From Paratinospora sagittata (Eukaryota > Streptophyta > Magnoliopsida > Ranunculales > Menispermaceae), in contig CM069590.1 of NCBI GenBank assembly GCA_035771175.1, forward strand, positions 34,548,821 through 34,612,820: a stretch of 64,000 nucleotides of DNA. Direction: 5' to 3'. This document shows, in pieces, positions 53,740 to 64,000 of this stretch; positions within the stretch are counted from its first letter, which is position 1, and the number at the start of each line of letters is the position of its first letter. The notes under the pieces were generated by a model. The model was not told the origin of the DNA, did not search any database, and saw only the letters and a program-made list of their open reading frames with translations. A program made the translations under genes and the position numbers.

Positions 53740-55503
53740 TGTTATCTCAAGGAACCCCATGATAAGAATGTTTTGATGATTTCAAATAACAAAAGTTTGT
53801 GTAATCTAATGATCTTGTTAAGTGTTTCAGATCTATCAAAAATCAAGATCAAAGAACTTAGCTCACAAGCCTATTGAATGTCAAAGATCAAAGTTTCAAG
53901 ATTTTCAGCACTTAGAATGTGAAGCTATTTATCAAACTACTCTCAACAAGATTTAATCAATTGCATACATTTCTCAAAATCATGCATAAATTTCTTGTAT
54001 GTTTTGATCGATATGTTTTAAAGGTATTTCAAATGATTTAAATTCTCAATTATTTTAAGTGTTTGATTTGATCAAATTTTTAGTTGATTTAATCGAGTTT
54101 TGAAAGTTTAAGTTAATTTTAAAAAGCAGTTTTAAGTGTTCGATCAGGATGCTGATTCAGTATCAACTCGCTAATTATTTTTTGAGTTTTAATCTTTAAG
54201 GACTCTGATAATTATAATTAGAAAACTATCAGGCTGCTACCTAATCAGTAGCGCCCTCGTGACTTAAAATATTTTAAAATCGGCAGGACGCTAACGGTTA
54301 ATTAGTGCCCTCATAATTTTAAGTCATTTTAATCGTTAAGTAAGTTAGGACGCTTACGATCAAGTAGCGCCCTCACTTTACAGTTCAGTAGGACGCTTAT
54401 GGTCCATGAGCGCCCTCAAAGGAATTAAAAGACGAAATTGATATTATGCGTCAGGACACTAATTCAACACTGTTACGATTCTGACGCTTACCCTTTTTCA
54501 GATTACTTTTTAGAACTATTTTATGCACAAAACCTTTTTCAGATTTGTCAAAGACTTCTTCTGATGCATGAATCACATTTTTTGAAACATTCCTTATTCA
54601 TGCAATCTGAGAAAAACCAGAATGTTCGTGAAAATTGCAGTTGCCATTTTCGTGATAAATTCTAGTTGTTGTGTGTAAACGTTCCTTTTGAATTTCAAAT
54701 TCAAACAACCAACAACTTTACCCCACCGAGTCTATGTATACCAACACTTAGACTCAAAACAAGAAATCGAAAAATCAGTGAGCAAAAATCTCTTGAACGT
54801 TAGTCGAATTTTCAATCTGATTAAAAAGATTAAACTGTTTTAATTTTTCAAAGTGTTCTTTGAAACTTTGTTTCTTCAAAAGATTTTCATACTGAGCTTA
54901 ATCTCTATATTTATTTGAAAATCTATTTGAAGGATATTGAACTGTATTTGACTTAAATTTTTAGAATTGTTTTAATCATATATCATTCTTTCTGAACGAG
55001 AAATTTGAGAGATAGTTCATAGGATACAGTTGTACTTCATATCATATCTTGTAAACTGTATCGAGTTGTAACAATAGTTATACAAACTACTGAGTATCAA
55101 CATTGTTTGTGTTTTACCAAGTGGTTGTTCTCAATCTAGTAAGTTGAGAGGTTTAGGTTAGTCTCACACCCAGAAGCTGAGATAGGTAGTTCTCTAGCCA
55201 GTAAGTCAAGAGGTTTAGGTTGGTCTCAAGCCTGTTAGTTGAGCTTTGTAGCAGTTGTTCTCACACCTGAAAGTTGAGAAAAGGCGTAACGGTTGGGTTC
55301 TCACTCGTAAGAGAATCCCTTAGTGAAGAGGTTTCAAATCCTAACTGAGGAGGTTAGGTAGTGGATATAGGCAAGTAGCTGAACCACTCTAAATTGACTG
55401 TGTTGATTCTATTTACATTTTCACATTTACTTATTACCATTATAATATTTTTAATTGTCTAAGTGTCCAATTCACCCCCCTCTTAGATATACTTGGGCCA
55501 ACA
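53740..55503 (+). repeat. Solo LTR, sirevirus-like copia, 1764 bp
   Basis: It runs from TGTTATCTCAAGG to TTGGGCCAACA with TG...CA ends. The target repeat GATAA (53735-53739) versus AATAA (55504-55508) matches at 4 of 5. TTTTGATGATTTCAAATAAC near the start and CCAATTCACCCCCCTCTTAG near the end are familiar from sirevirus-type LTRs. Internal direct repeats occur (GCGCCCTC at 54250-54420; CAGTAAGTTGAGAGGTTTAG-like at 55130-55250). No primer site or second LTR follows, so it is a recombined solo LTR. Confidence 0.8.
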
Positions 55504-56130
55504 AATAAGCACCTGAGCTTTCCAAATAGCAGTGTACGAAAGAAAAAGTTCATTATTGGAACAATGAATATGGCGAGAAAAGAAAGATTTTGTGGAGAAG
55601 ATTCTAGAAGAACAGAGGGTCTATATTTTCTTATCATCATGGCCAAAGAGTTGAATTCCAATGAGGATTGAAAACAGGGAAGTGAGTTCCAAAGCCTCCG
55701 TACTGTTTAGGTCCCCATTGAACTATAAATTCAAAGAATGTGGGCAATTATTGGCAGAGTGCAAATAGAAAGAAGATATTGATTGATTTGGGGAGATAGA
55801 TAAATACCTAATTAATGAAAATAGATATGAGAAACTATTAGTGCGACACCAAATGTTGTCCCAAAGACGAATTTTTAGGCCATTATCGAGCTTAAGTTTA
55901 ATATGTGGAATGAAAAGGGGTAGGAGTGAGTGGACGTATTTCCATGGAGACCAAAAAGTAGACCTATTAGCCAACCACGCGTCCCAATTATTGTCACCCA
56001 ACCCATGCCTACTAGAGTTGACCTTCTCCCACAACGTTTGTTATTCCTTTGGGAACCTCCAAAGCAACTTGGCTAATAATGCAATTTTTCTATTTTTAAT
56101 GTTTCCAACTTCTAGGCAAAAGATGACATT

Positions 56131-56823
56131 CTAAAACTTATATATTATAATATTAAGTTGAATATAAGATTTTAGAATATATAGAACGAGTAAAACAACC
56201 TTACTAATAACCCAACCTCAACTAACTCGAAGTTATTGGGTTAAGTTTTAGAAGCTTATTGGGTTAAGTTGGATTACAAAAATCTCCAACCCGACTTGAT
56301 TGAGTTGGATTGATATTCAACTTAAACCCAACTTGCGAACACCTCTACATACAATAATGGTTACAATAAGGTGGTGTTTAGTATGTAGGAACCTAAGGAT
56401 GAGAATGAGAGTCGGATTACTAAGAAAGTGATTGAAGAAAACTTAGTGTACAAATGCCATATTATTGTGTTTAGTTTTGCATAAGAACCTAATATGATTT
56501 TCTTAAATTTAATATTATTTTGTTAATTTATATCTATATCTATACTAATATAAAGAGGATTCTTAGGCAGTTGACGGGAAGCCTTTTTGTCAAAATTGCC
56601 CAAGAGGCCTTCCTTATATGTCTATAATTAAGGCAAATCTAGAGGGTAATTCAGTAAATGTCAAGATATTAAAGATTATCTTGTCTATTTAGTTGTCCAC
56701 CACCGTTCTTAATCACTCATTTTACGATTTCCAAACCACTCACCAAAGCCTTTCACGCCCCTCTGATCAACTCCCACTATCCACTTATAAGATTTTTTTT
56801 TTGAAGTTCAGTAATAAAGTAGT
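56131..56823. other. No gene; MITE scrap at about 56200-56350
   Basis: AACCCAACCTCAACTAACTC and a closing GAACACCTCTA suggest a diverged GGGTTGG-type MITE arm. The rest is AT-rich. Confidence 0.45.
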
Positions 56824-57592
56824 TGTTGACCTAAGTGGTTTTTCACTTAGATTTCTCTTAAGTGTTTTGATGCTTACAAATAATATAACAAATAATGTTA
56901 ATGTTTCTATCTAGTATATTTCAACAACTAAAGTGAAGAAGGGTCAATAAAAGATCAAAATACTTAAAGTTCCTCAAGCAAAAGTTTAAAGCAAATGATC
57001 AACCACATTCAAAACTTGGACAACTTGAAGGAAAGAAGACAAATAAATTGAGAGTCTTGGTTGTGTCTAGAATTAGGATGTAGTATACTTGTTCTAGTTT
57101 GCTCGATCTTTCTCAAATCTTGCATACACATATTTAACACTTGCATAGTTTTGTCAAAATCATATATGCATTAAGTTTTGTTTTAAAATGCTTTGCAAAT
57201 GTTCAAACATGTTTGGTTTATGTTTTTAAAACATTTCAAACTTATTTGAATCATATTTGCACTTGTTTTAATCAAAATCACATTCTTTCAAGTTTTCCAA
57301 AAACTAATTGTTGGTTCAAGTTTTTCAATTTAACTTGTATTTGAATCAAAACTTTAATGATGTGTTTGGAATGTTTTCAAAGTGTTTTAATCATCGACAT
57401 GAGTGTATTTTAATCATACTTTGATTTTCAAACATTTTCATCATGTTGGATTTTTGAAAAATTAGGTTTTCGCAAAAAGATTATGTCAGACTGGCTCTAA
57501 CCAGTTGACTAGATTGGAATCCAGTCCACTGGATTCTCTGGCAACGTGTTGCTTCTCCTAGGAGCGTGCTCCTGCCTGGATTTTGAAGGTCT
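56824..57592 (+). repeat. Sirevirus-like LTR start, 3'-truncated
   Basis: TGTTGACCTAAGTGG, then TGTTTTGATGCTTACAAATA, the same beginning as the LTR at 57593. It ends abruptly where the next copy begins. Confidence 0.6.
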
Positions 57593-58354
57593 ATGTTGGC
57601 CTAAGTGGTTTTTTACTTAGATCCGTCCTAGTGTTTTGATGCTAACAAATAATATGACTATTGGTGTTATTGAGTTCATTTAGTATATTTCAGCACCTAA
57701 GGAAGATACAAGATTAGAATTCTTCAAGTCCAAGAAGTCAAATCAAATAGATCAAACAAAGTCAAAGTCAAAGTCAAAGCTTGGACAAGATGATTTAAAA
57801 AGAAATGGATGAGAGCTTACAATTTCACCTAGATTTAGGTTGTAATCCTTCTTGATCTCATATTGTTTAATTATTTTTTCAAATCATACTTGCATGGATT
57901 TGATCGATTTTCAAATTGCATTTAATCGATTTTCAAATTTTATTTGAACAATCACCCAAAAGTCAAAGTCAACAGATTGGTCGGTCAAAGTCAAATGATT
58001 GAATCAACCAAACATTTTGTTTTTCGTTGCATGAGAGTTTTTCAAGTTGTTTAGAAATCAAAATCATCATATTTTATCTAAAGGAGTTCACTTTTCTATG
58101 AAGGAGCTCACTCCCTTGTCAAGATCATGATTATGATTGGATTTTCGAGAGTTTTCAAATTTCTTTAAACATGGTTTGACTCTCTAATGTGTTCCTAAGT
58201 CGCGCATTGCTAAACTATATGATTTGAATCATTATCTCATGCGTCCCCCACTCAAGGAACCTAGCTCATTCAAAGAGCCTAGTTCCCTTATGTGTGATCA
58301 AACTTAGAATTCACTTAAACCTTGTTTATGATCTTATTAAATGTCACTTCAAGT
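57593..58354 (+). repeat. Sirevirus-like LTR, second tandem copy
   Basis: TGTTGGCCTAAGTGGTTTTT, then TTTTGATGCTAACAAATAAT. It is followed by a degraded primer-binding site and an ATG, so this copy is a 5' LTR. GTCAAAGTCAAAGTCAAA forms a short tandem repeat at about 57760. Confidence 0.6.
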
Positions 58355-58371
58355 GGTATCATAGTGGGTGC
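58355..58371 (+). promoter_or_regulatory. Degraded primer-binding site
   Basis: TGGTATCATAGTGGGTG matches the initiator tRNA-Met site with one change in the core, with a possible gag ATG at 58411. Confidence 0.55.
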
Positions 58372-58439
58372 CCTTGATTTAAGGCTTAACATCCTTGAGC
58401 CAAAGATCAAAATGGCCAATACCATATGACTTGACTTAG

Positions 58440-60952
58440 GTGATAACCTATTTACTCCACCTTGTTAGCAAGCTCAGCAATACTAACCTAATTTCTTCCG
58501 TGGAGGCCGAGGGGGTTGTGGAGGCAAAGGAGGTCAACGAGGTCCTCAGAATCAAAGAGATGGAAGACATTTCCAGCCTTAACAACGAGCTCTCTACCTC
58601 CAACAACCAATTTCGAAAACCTATTACCGATGCAGCCAGCAAGGCCATGTTCAGAAGAACTACTCCCAACCAACCCCAGTCCAACAACGTGCCCTAACGA
58701 CACCTATCCAACAAGCATACCACCCGACACCCAACCCACTAAGGCAGCAGAATAATCAGGGCCAAAGACAAGAAGGTCGCGCATTCGCGATAGCGCAACC
58801 ACCAATCCTGATAACAAAGTAGTGGAAAGTACCTTTACTCTTTTCAATACAAGAGTTCATGTTCTGTTTGATTCTGGCGCTACAAACTCTTTTATAGTTG
58901 CAATTCCAGTGAAACAACTAGGGTTGAAAACATCTCAAACATATATAACCGTCCATATTAAAACCACAATTGGTCCAGGGCTAGAATTAAACAAAAAATG
59001 CACCAACTATGATTTGATTATGGTTGATAGGGTCATCCCAACCGACTTGTTAGTTACGGATTTCCAAGACTTTGATATCATCCTTGGTATGGATTAACTG
59101 ACACTCCTTCGTGCACATATTAACTGTGAGAGGAAACAAGTGTACTTACTCCTACCAAATGGAGATAAAGTTAAGATTCAAGGGGTTAGATGTCACACTT
59201 ATAAGTCAGGAATGGCGATGCTAAAGATCAAGCTTCATGCCCTTAACATAGATATCGAAGAGGAAATGATCACAAAACCAGACAGAGTCGAATACATCCC
59301 AGTTGTTGGAGTTTACACAGTTGTTTTTGGTGACTTACCAAGACTTTTTCCACAATAAGAATTCAACTTTGAAATTAACATAATCCCGACACGGAACCCA
59401 TCTCCGTTCCTCCCTATAGAATGGCGAATATGGAGCAAGTGAGCTCGACCGACAGTTGAAGGAGTTGGAGCGAATGGGCTTCATTAGGAAAAACATGTTG
59501 CCTTGGGGAGCTTCGGTTCTATTCGTCAAGAAGAAAGATGGTTTTTTTGAGGCTATGTATCGATTATCGAAAGCTGAACTGGGTAACAATAAAAAATAAA
59601 TACCCGTTACCGCAAATTGATGACTTATTTGATCAGCTCCGCGATGCAAAGTTCTTCTCTAAGATCGATCTTCGATCAAGTTATCATCAGCTGCGAATCA
59701 AGGAGTTTGATATTTACAAAACAACCTTCTGAACTAGATATGGCCACTACGAATTCCTAGTGATGTCATTCAAATTAACGAATACGCCTGTGGCTTTCAT
59801 GGATCTCATGAACCGCATTTTTTGACATTATCTTGATCGATTCGTTGTCGTGTTCGTCGACAATATCTTGATATACTTGGCATCAGAGGCAGAACATGAA
59901 GAATACCTCTGTGTAGTGCTTGAAACCCTCAAACATCACAAGTACTATGCCAAGTTATCTAGGTGTTAGTTCTGGATTTAAAAGGTTAAGTTTCTAGGCC
60001 ACGTTGTCTCAGAAAACAGAATCGAGGTTGATCCAGGGGAAATTGAAGCAGTTCTCGACTGGAAGCAACCGAAGAATGTCACACAAATATGTAGTTTCCT
60101 TGGCCTGGCAGGATACTACAGAAGATTTATCCAAAGCTTTTCTAAGTTGGTTGAACCTTTAACCAGACTCACGAGGAAGGATACAAGACTCGAGAAAAGA
60201 TTGACTTCAGCCTTGATTCTAGTGTCCCCTAGGAACAATGTTCAATTCACACTATATACTAATGCCTCGCACAACGGGTTTGGTGCAGTTCTCATGAAAG
60301 AGGGGAAGGTCGTGGCATATGTTGCCAGACAACTCAAGATTCACGAGCATAACTACCCAACTCATGATTTGGAGCTCGTCATTGTGGTCTTCGCACTCAA
60401 GATCTGGCGTCATTATCTGTATGGAGAAAAATTTGATGTCTTCTCTGATCACAAGAGTCTCAAGTATATTTACACTCATAAAGATCTCAACCTCCGACAA
60501 CATTGTTGTTTAGAGTTTCTTAAAAACTATGACTTTGACTTACAATACCATCTTGGCATGGCCAACACTCTTAGTTGAAAGTCATATGTTTTTGCATGTG
60601 TAATCAATTTCAAAATGGGTAAAATGGCGAACGAGATAGAAAGGTACAAGTTCCAATTTGTGGAAGATTATGGAATTCCAAGGTTGGCATAGCTAACCAC
60701 CCATTCCGAACTTACCTAGAAGGTAACTCAGGAACAGGCAATTGATGCTAAGTTAATGAAAAAAAGACAAGATATACCAAATTGGTCTTTATCGCCACAT
60801 GATGCACTTTGCTATAAAAAACAACTGTGCATACCAAATGATTTTGACATCATGCGTGAGGTATCGGTGAAATTTCACCAATCAAAGTTTGCTATGCACC
60901 TAAGGGGTGAAAAAATGTACAAAAACTTGGAAGGTCAGTATTGGTTCTCTGG
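58440..60952 (+). pseudogene. Ty3/gypsy gag end, protease, RT, RNase H, integrase start
   Basis: Order: Gly/Arg-rich gag end (GGRGGCGGKGGQRGP), a CCHC knuckle at 58622-58663 whose first and last Cys are Tyr (TAT, TAC), protease with DSGATNSF at 58870, RT with [20 protein letters not shown] (59640-59700), a catalytic box reading FVDN instead of a YVDD-type box (59853-59864), RNase H with [20 protein letters not shown] and [13 protein letters not shown], and the His half of the integrase zinc finger at about 60877-60900. Many stops are TGA where CGA is expected, and there are several frameshifts. The integrase continues at 63412 after a 2459-bp insertion. Confidence 0.88.
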
Positions 60953-63411
60953 TCTAGCGACCCCGCACCCCGAACCACCAACCCCACTAGGAATGGCGTG
61001 CGGAAGGCCGGGGCGGGACGCTCGGCGTAGGCATCTCAAACCAGTCCTCAACCCTCGTGAGGGGGTTGAGACCCTACGAGCCTTATCCCAAACAACGACA
61101 TAATATAAACAGGTACTAAATAAAACTACCAACTGTATTAATCATCCAAGACAAGAGATACTCCATAAAAATGAACCATAAATAAAATCGTCATGTGTCC
61201 ACATGGTCTATCTAACAAGTCCCAACTCACCCATACTACAATGTGGTAAGTGTTATAATTACATAGTCCAAAATATAATACATCATAATTTAAAACACAG
61301 TTCAATCAAAATGCATCTTAACTCACATCGAGGCCTTGGATTCTCTCGCCGGCAAGGCCCTCAAGATATAACTACTCCTTTGCCCTTATTCAGGACAGAA
61401 GGACCTGAAAGAGGAAAATGAGGGTGAGCCAACGGTGCCCAGTGAATAGAATTCAAATATGCTATCAATATTCATCAATAAACATCATGTATGCATGTCA
61501 ATGTGTAGCATGATTAAAAGCTCATAACATATAGATATCAAACATTTATAATAAGTTCGATGCAAGTAAAAGCTTATCAATTTGGATCCACATTCCACAT
61601 GCATTGGGGTTACTAGTGCACATCTATTTCACCGTACCGTTCTCATCCTCAATCATGTTAATTTGGGGTTACTAGTGCACGTCTATTTCACCGTACCATT
61701 CTCATCCCCAAATATTTCCTTTTTAAAACCCTCCTTAGGCCTCTAATGCATAGTTCTCATTCATAAACCATTCTATTAATAAAAAATACTGATTTTCAAT
61801 TCCTTAGGCATAAACATGCTCAAATTGGGCCATTTGATCACAAGTAGGCATAACCCATGCTATGGTCACAACCACCAAATCAGTAGCATAATCAACCATA
61901 ATCATGCATAAGTTGCATCAATTCAATGATTCTAGGCCAAAAGCATCAAAAGCCCTAAAATATGAAATTTTCCATACTTAGGCCATATTGCCGATTTACA
62001 CTAGGTCACCATGTTCAGTCATGTATATCACTGATTTTGCATCATGGGTTCATCAACAATGGCAACTAGGTCAATATAGTTGACATGCAAGCTATTTGGA
62101 AATGTCTAAGTTCATATTCTAAATTTAGGTCTAATACAAGCAACCCTACCAATTCTTCATTTAATATTCTGTTCAGATGTATCAATCTACGAACAGAAAT
62201 ATTTAATCACAAAATCAACCGTATAGATTTAAGTATGTTAAGAAACAAACCTTCTGTCCAAACATTAGCTCAATCCAACGGTGGATCGAAAATATAAGTC
62301 TCTTTGATGAACAAGTCTCTAATCAGACATGTTCTCCTTTCCTGCTGCAAATACTCGAACTCAGAGGACTACATCACACAAAATACTTAATCCATAAACA
62401 TCTGCACCGTTCATAATGCAGACAGATCAGTTGTAAACCACATTCCCAAATATAATATCCATCCAACGATAGATTTAGGAGATCTATTAGTTTGATCTAA
62501 ACTGCGCAAGAAATCCAGACTTTCCGACCAGCTTTGTTTGAGAGGTTATATCTCTTAGTAGAAAACTCCAATCAAGATCTCCACCGACCAGAATGAATAC
62601 CCATAAGATAAGAACTTGCTGAAAAATTTTGAGCTCAATCTCACAATATAGGAACAAGATCCAGTTCTTTGATGAAAATGTTGCTGAGACTTTCCTCAAA
62701 GCAACTCCCTCCTTCTTTCTCTTCTTTTTTCCTTTCTCTCCACTCATCTCACCTTCTAGGACTTCTTTGGGGAAGAGAAGTAGGGCATGGGACACTTGTC
62801 CACTCTCATGCACCAACCTTGACATGTGTTGGAGAGGAGAAATGGGGCATGGGACACTTGTCCATTTTCATGCACCAACTTGACATGTATTGGAAAAGAG
62901 AAATGGGGCATGAGACACTTGTCCATTCTCATGCACCAACTTGACATGTGTTGGTCTCATGCACCAACTTGACATGTGTTAGAGAAAAAGAAATGGGGCA
63001 TGGGACACTTGTCCATTCTCATGCACCAATTTGACATGTGTTGGTCTCATACTACCCATATCAACCACATGTACTTTAACCAATCTCATGCTTGCATGTA
63101 TTTTAAATGTCCAATCTATTTAATACACCAAATTTTCATTCTCATTTATCCTTTTATTCAATCAATCCTAACCCATATCAATTCATGGTTTAATAGGCAT
63201 ATGCATAAATAATAACATATGCATTATACTTTAATTTAAAATGACCCATATTCAATTTATAATGCACATATTTATATACATTATCAAGCATCAAATATAC
63301 AAACATTAAACAACCATCAAACAAACACCAAACATATCAAGGCAACACATAGAGTTTGGGCAAAATGCAATTGGGTTATGGGCTAGATTAAATAATTTTT
63401 GGGGTGTCACA
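60953..63411 (-). repeat. Solo-LTR-like insertion, 2459 bp, in gypsy integrase
   Basis: A perfect 5-bp repeat TCTGG flanks it (60948-60952 and 63412-63416). On the minus strand it starts TGTGACACCCC and ends CGCTAGA, close to TG...CA. It has no gag or pol. It is collinear with 50910-53478. The gypsy frame is in the same phase on both sides. A tandem array lies near its left end in minus orientation. Confidence 0.78.
62783..63052. repeat. Tandem array of about 61-bp units
   Basis: GGGCATGGGACACTTGTCC recurs at 62783, 62845, 62906 and 62996 (spacings 62, 61 and 90, the last with an extra half unit), each followed by CATGCACCAACTTGACATGT. Open frames across it simply reflect the repeat. Confidence 0.92.
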
Positions 63412-64000
63412 TCTGGAATGAAAAAGATCGTTGCTGACTTCGTAGCAAGATGCCTTATCTGCCAACAAGTTAAGGCAGACAGACGATTACCATTTGGATT
63501 ACTACAACCACTGCCGATCGGTGAGTGGAAATGGGATAATATCACTATAGATTTTTGTCACAGCTTTGACCAAGAATTACAAAGGGCAGGATACCATATG
63601 GGTCATCATTAACTATTTGACAAAATCTACAAGGTTTATCCCAATCAAATTTACAGACACTTTTGCCAAACTCGCAGAGCTCTACGAGCAAAAAATTGTC
63701 TAATTACATGAGATTCTTCTTACAATCGTTTGCGATCAAGACCTGCAGTTCACATCTTGATTCTGGCAAAGTTTTCAATTGCGAATTGGTACTCGCGTCA
63801 CTATGAGTACAACATTCCACTCACAGATGGATGATTAATCAGATAGACTGATTCAAATTGTTGAGGATATGCTACGATGTTTTGTACTTGACTTCAATGA
63901 CGGTTGGACGAAGTATCTCCATCTGGCCTAGTTTGCTAACAATAACAATTACCAAACGAGTATTGGAATGGTGCCATACGAAGCTCTATAATGCAGACCT
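63412..64000 (+). pseudogene. Ty3/gypsy integrase, continued
   Basis: The Cys half of the zinc finger reads IVADFVARCLICQQVKADRR, then FGLLQPLPIGEWKWDNITID. The core is broken: a stop appears where INYLTKSTRFIPIKF leads to LYEQKIV, CDQDLQFTS keeps the second Asp, and the usual QTDGQ-x-E block reads QMDD, stop, SD, so the catalytic Glu is lost. It runs off the right end. Confidence 0.85.

Larger units (their letters stand above)
50595..56130 (-). mobile_element. L1-type LINE split by two LTR insertions
   Basis: Antisense pieces of one LINE lie in order: C-terminal part 50640-50910 (NEHNNRIFDGKFTYASNVWV), decayed zf-RVT part 53480-53739, and RT connection part 55504-56130 (WSPWKYVHSLLPLF; NGLKIRLWDNIWC). 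Between them sit a 2.5-kb LTR-like block (itself with another LINE) and a 1764-bp solo LTR. That the three pieces are one insertion is inferred from order and orientation. Confidence 0.65.

Noticed and set aside
58440..58697. 85-codon ORF and its antisense partners
   Set aside because: The gag frame with GGRGG and the knuckle is the other plus-strand frame; these are shadows.
62669..62944. Overlapping 84-91-codon ORFs on both strands with repeated Met-Gly-His-Leu-type blocks
   Set aside because: They are translations of the 61-bp tandem array inside an LTR.

Overview
The window is AT-rich nuclear DNA of a flowering plant, probably a eudicot; the family cannot be fixed from sequence alone. 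It holds spliced plant exons, Ty1/copia, Ty3/gypsy, L1-type and RTE-type LINEs, tRNA-derived SINEs, hAT-like MITEs, Mutator-like elements (MULEs) and a pararetrovirus-like relic. I found no tRNA, rRNA, CRISPR array or prokaryotic gene.

The host gene is on the minus strand. Five coding exons (27580-27461, 16090-15952, 6589-6438, 4290-4207, 4091-4029) join in one open frame of 558 nt (186 codons). They read as the N-terminal part of a plant mRNA-capping enzyme: an acidic MDLNASP start, an Arg-rich segment, the GWLDCPPFG block and the front of the RNA 5'-triphosphatase domain. The exon with the catalytic Cys loop and the guanylyltransferase half must lie left of base 1. A GC-richer, CT-rich leader at about 42260-41875 may be the 5' non-coding exon. 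If so, nearly all of 1-42260 is one transcription unit whose introns are filled with transposons.

The introns hold layered insertions. Intron 2 has a hAT BED-finger relic and a fairly young copia element (9041-14089), itself split by a 1175-bp hAT-like element with a perfect 8-bp target duplication. Intron 1 has MITEs, LINEs and the 5' part of a gypsy element. The presumed 5'-UTR intron has a segmental duplication whose two copies act as filled and empty sites for two more hAT-like insertions, two SINEs, four further LINE pieces (one apparently twin-primed) and GGGTTGG-type MITEs.

Right of the presumed promoter are two MULEs with perfect 9-bp target duplications (42759-44245 and 47510-48760). 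Their ends carry tandem arrays of near-perfect palindromes with the core AAGGCGTCTTTT. The second is a Pack-MULE carrying a broken fragment of an ARF-GEF gene resembling GNL2. Between them are a GGGTTGG MITE and a decayed Caulimoviridae-like relic. From 50.6 kb to the end the window is nested retroelements: a LINE split by two solo LTRs, tandem sirevirus-like LTR starts, and a gypsy element decayed mostly by C-to-T type changes whose integrase is split in frame by a 2459-bp solo-LTR-like insertion.
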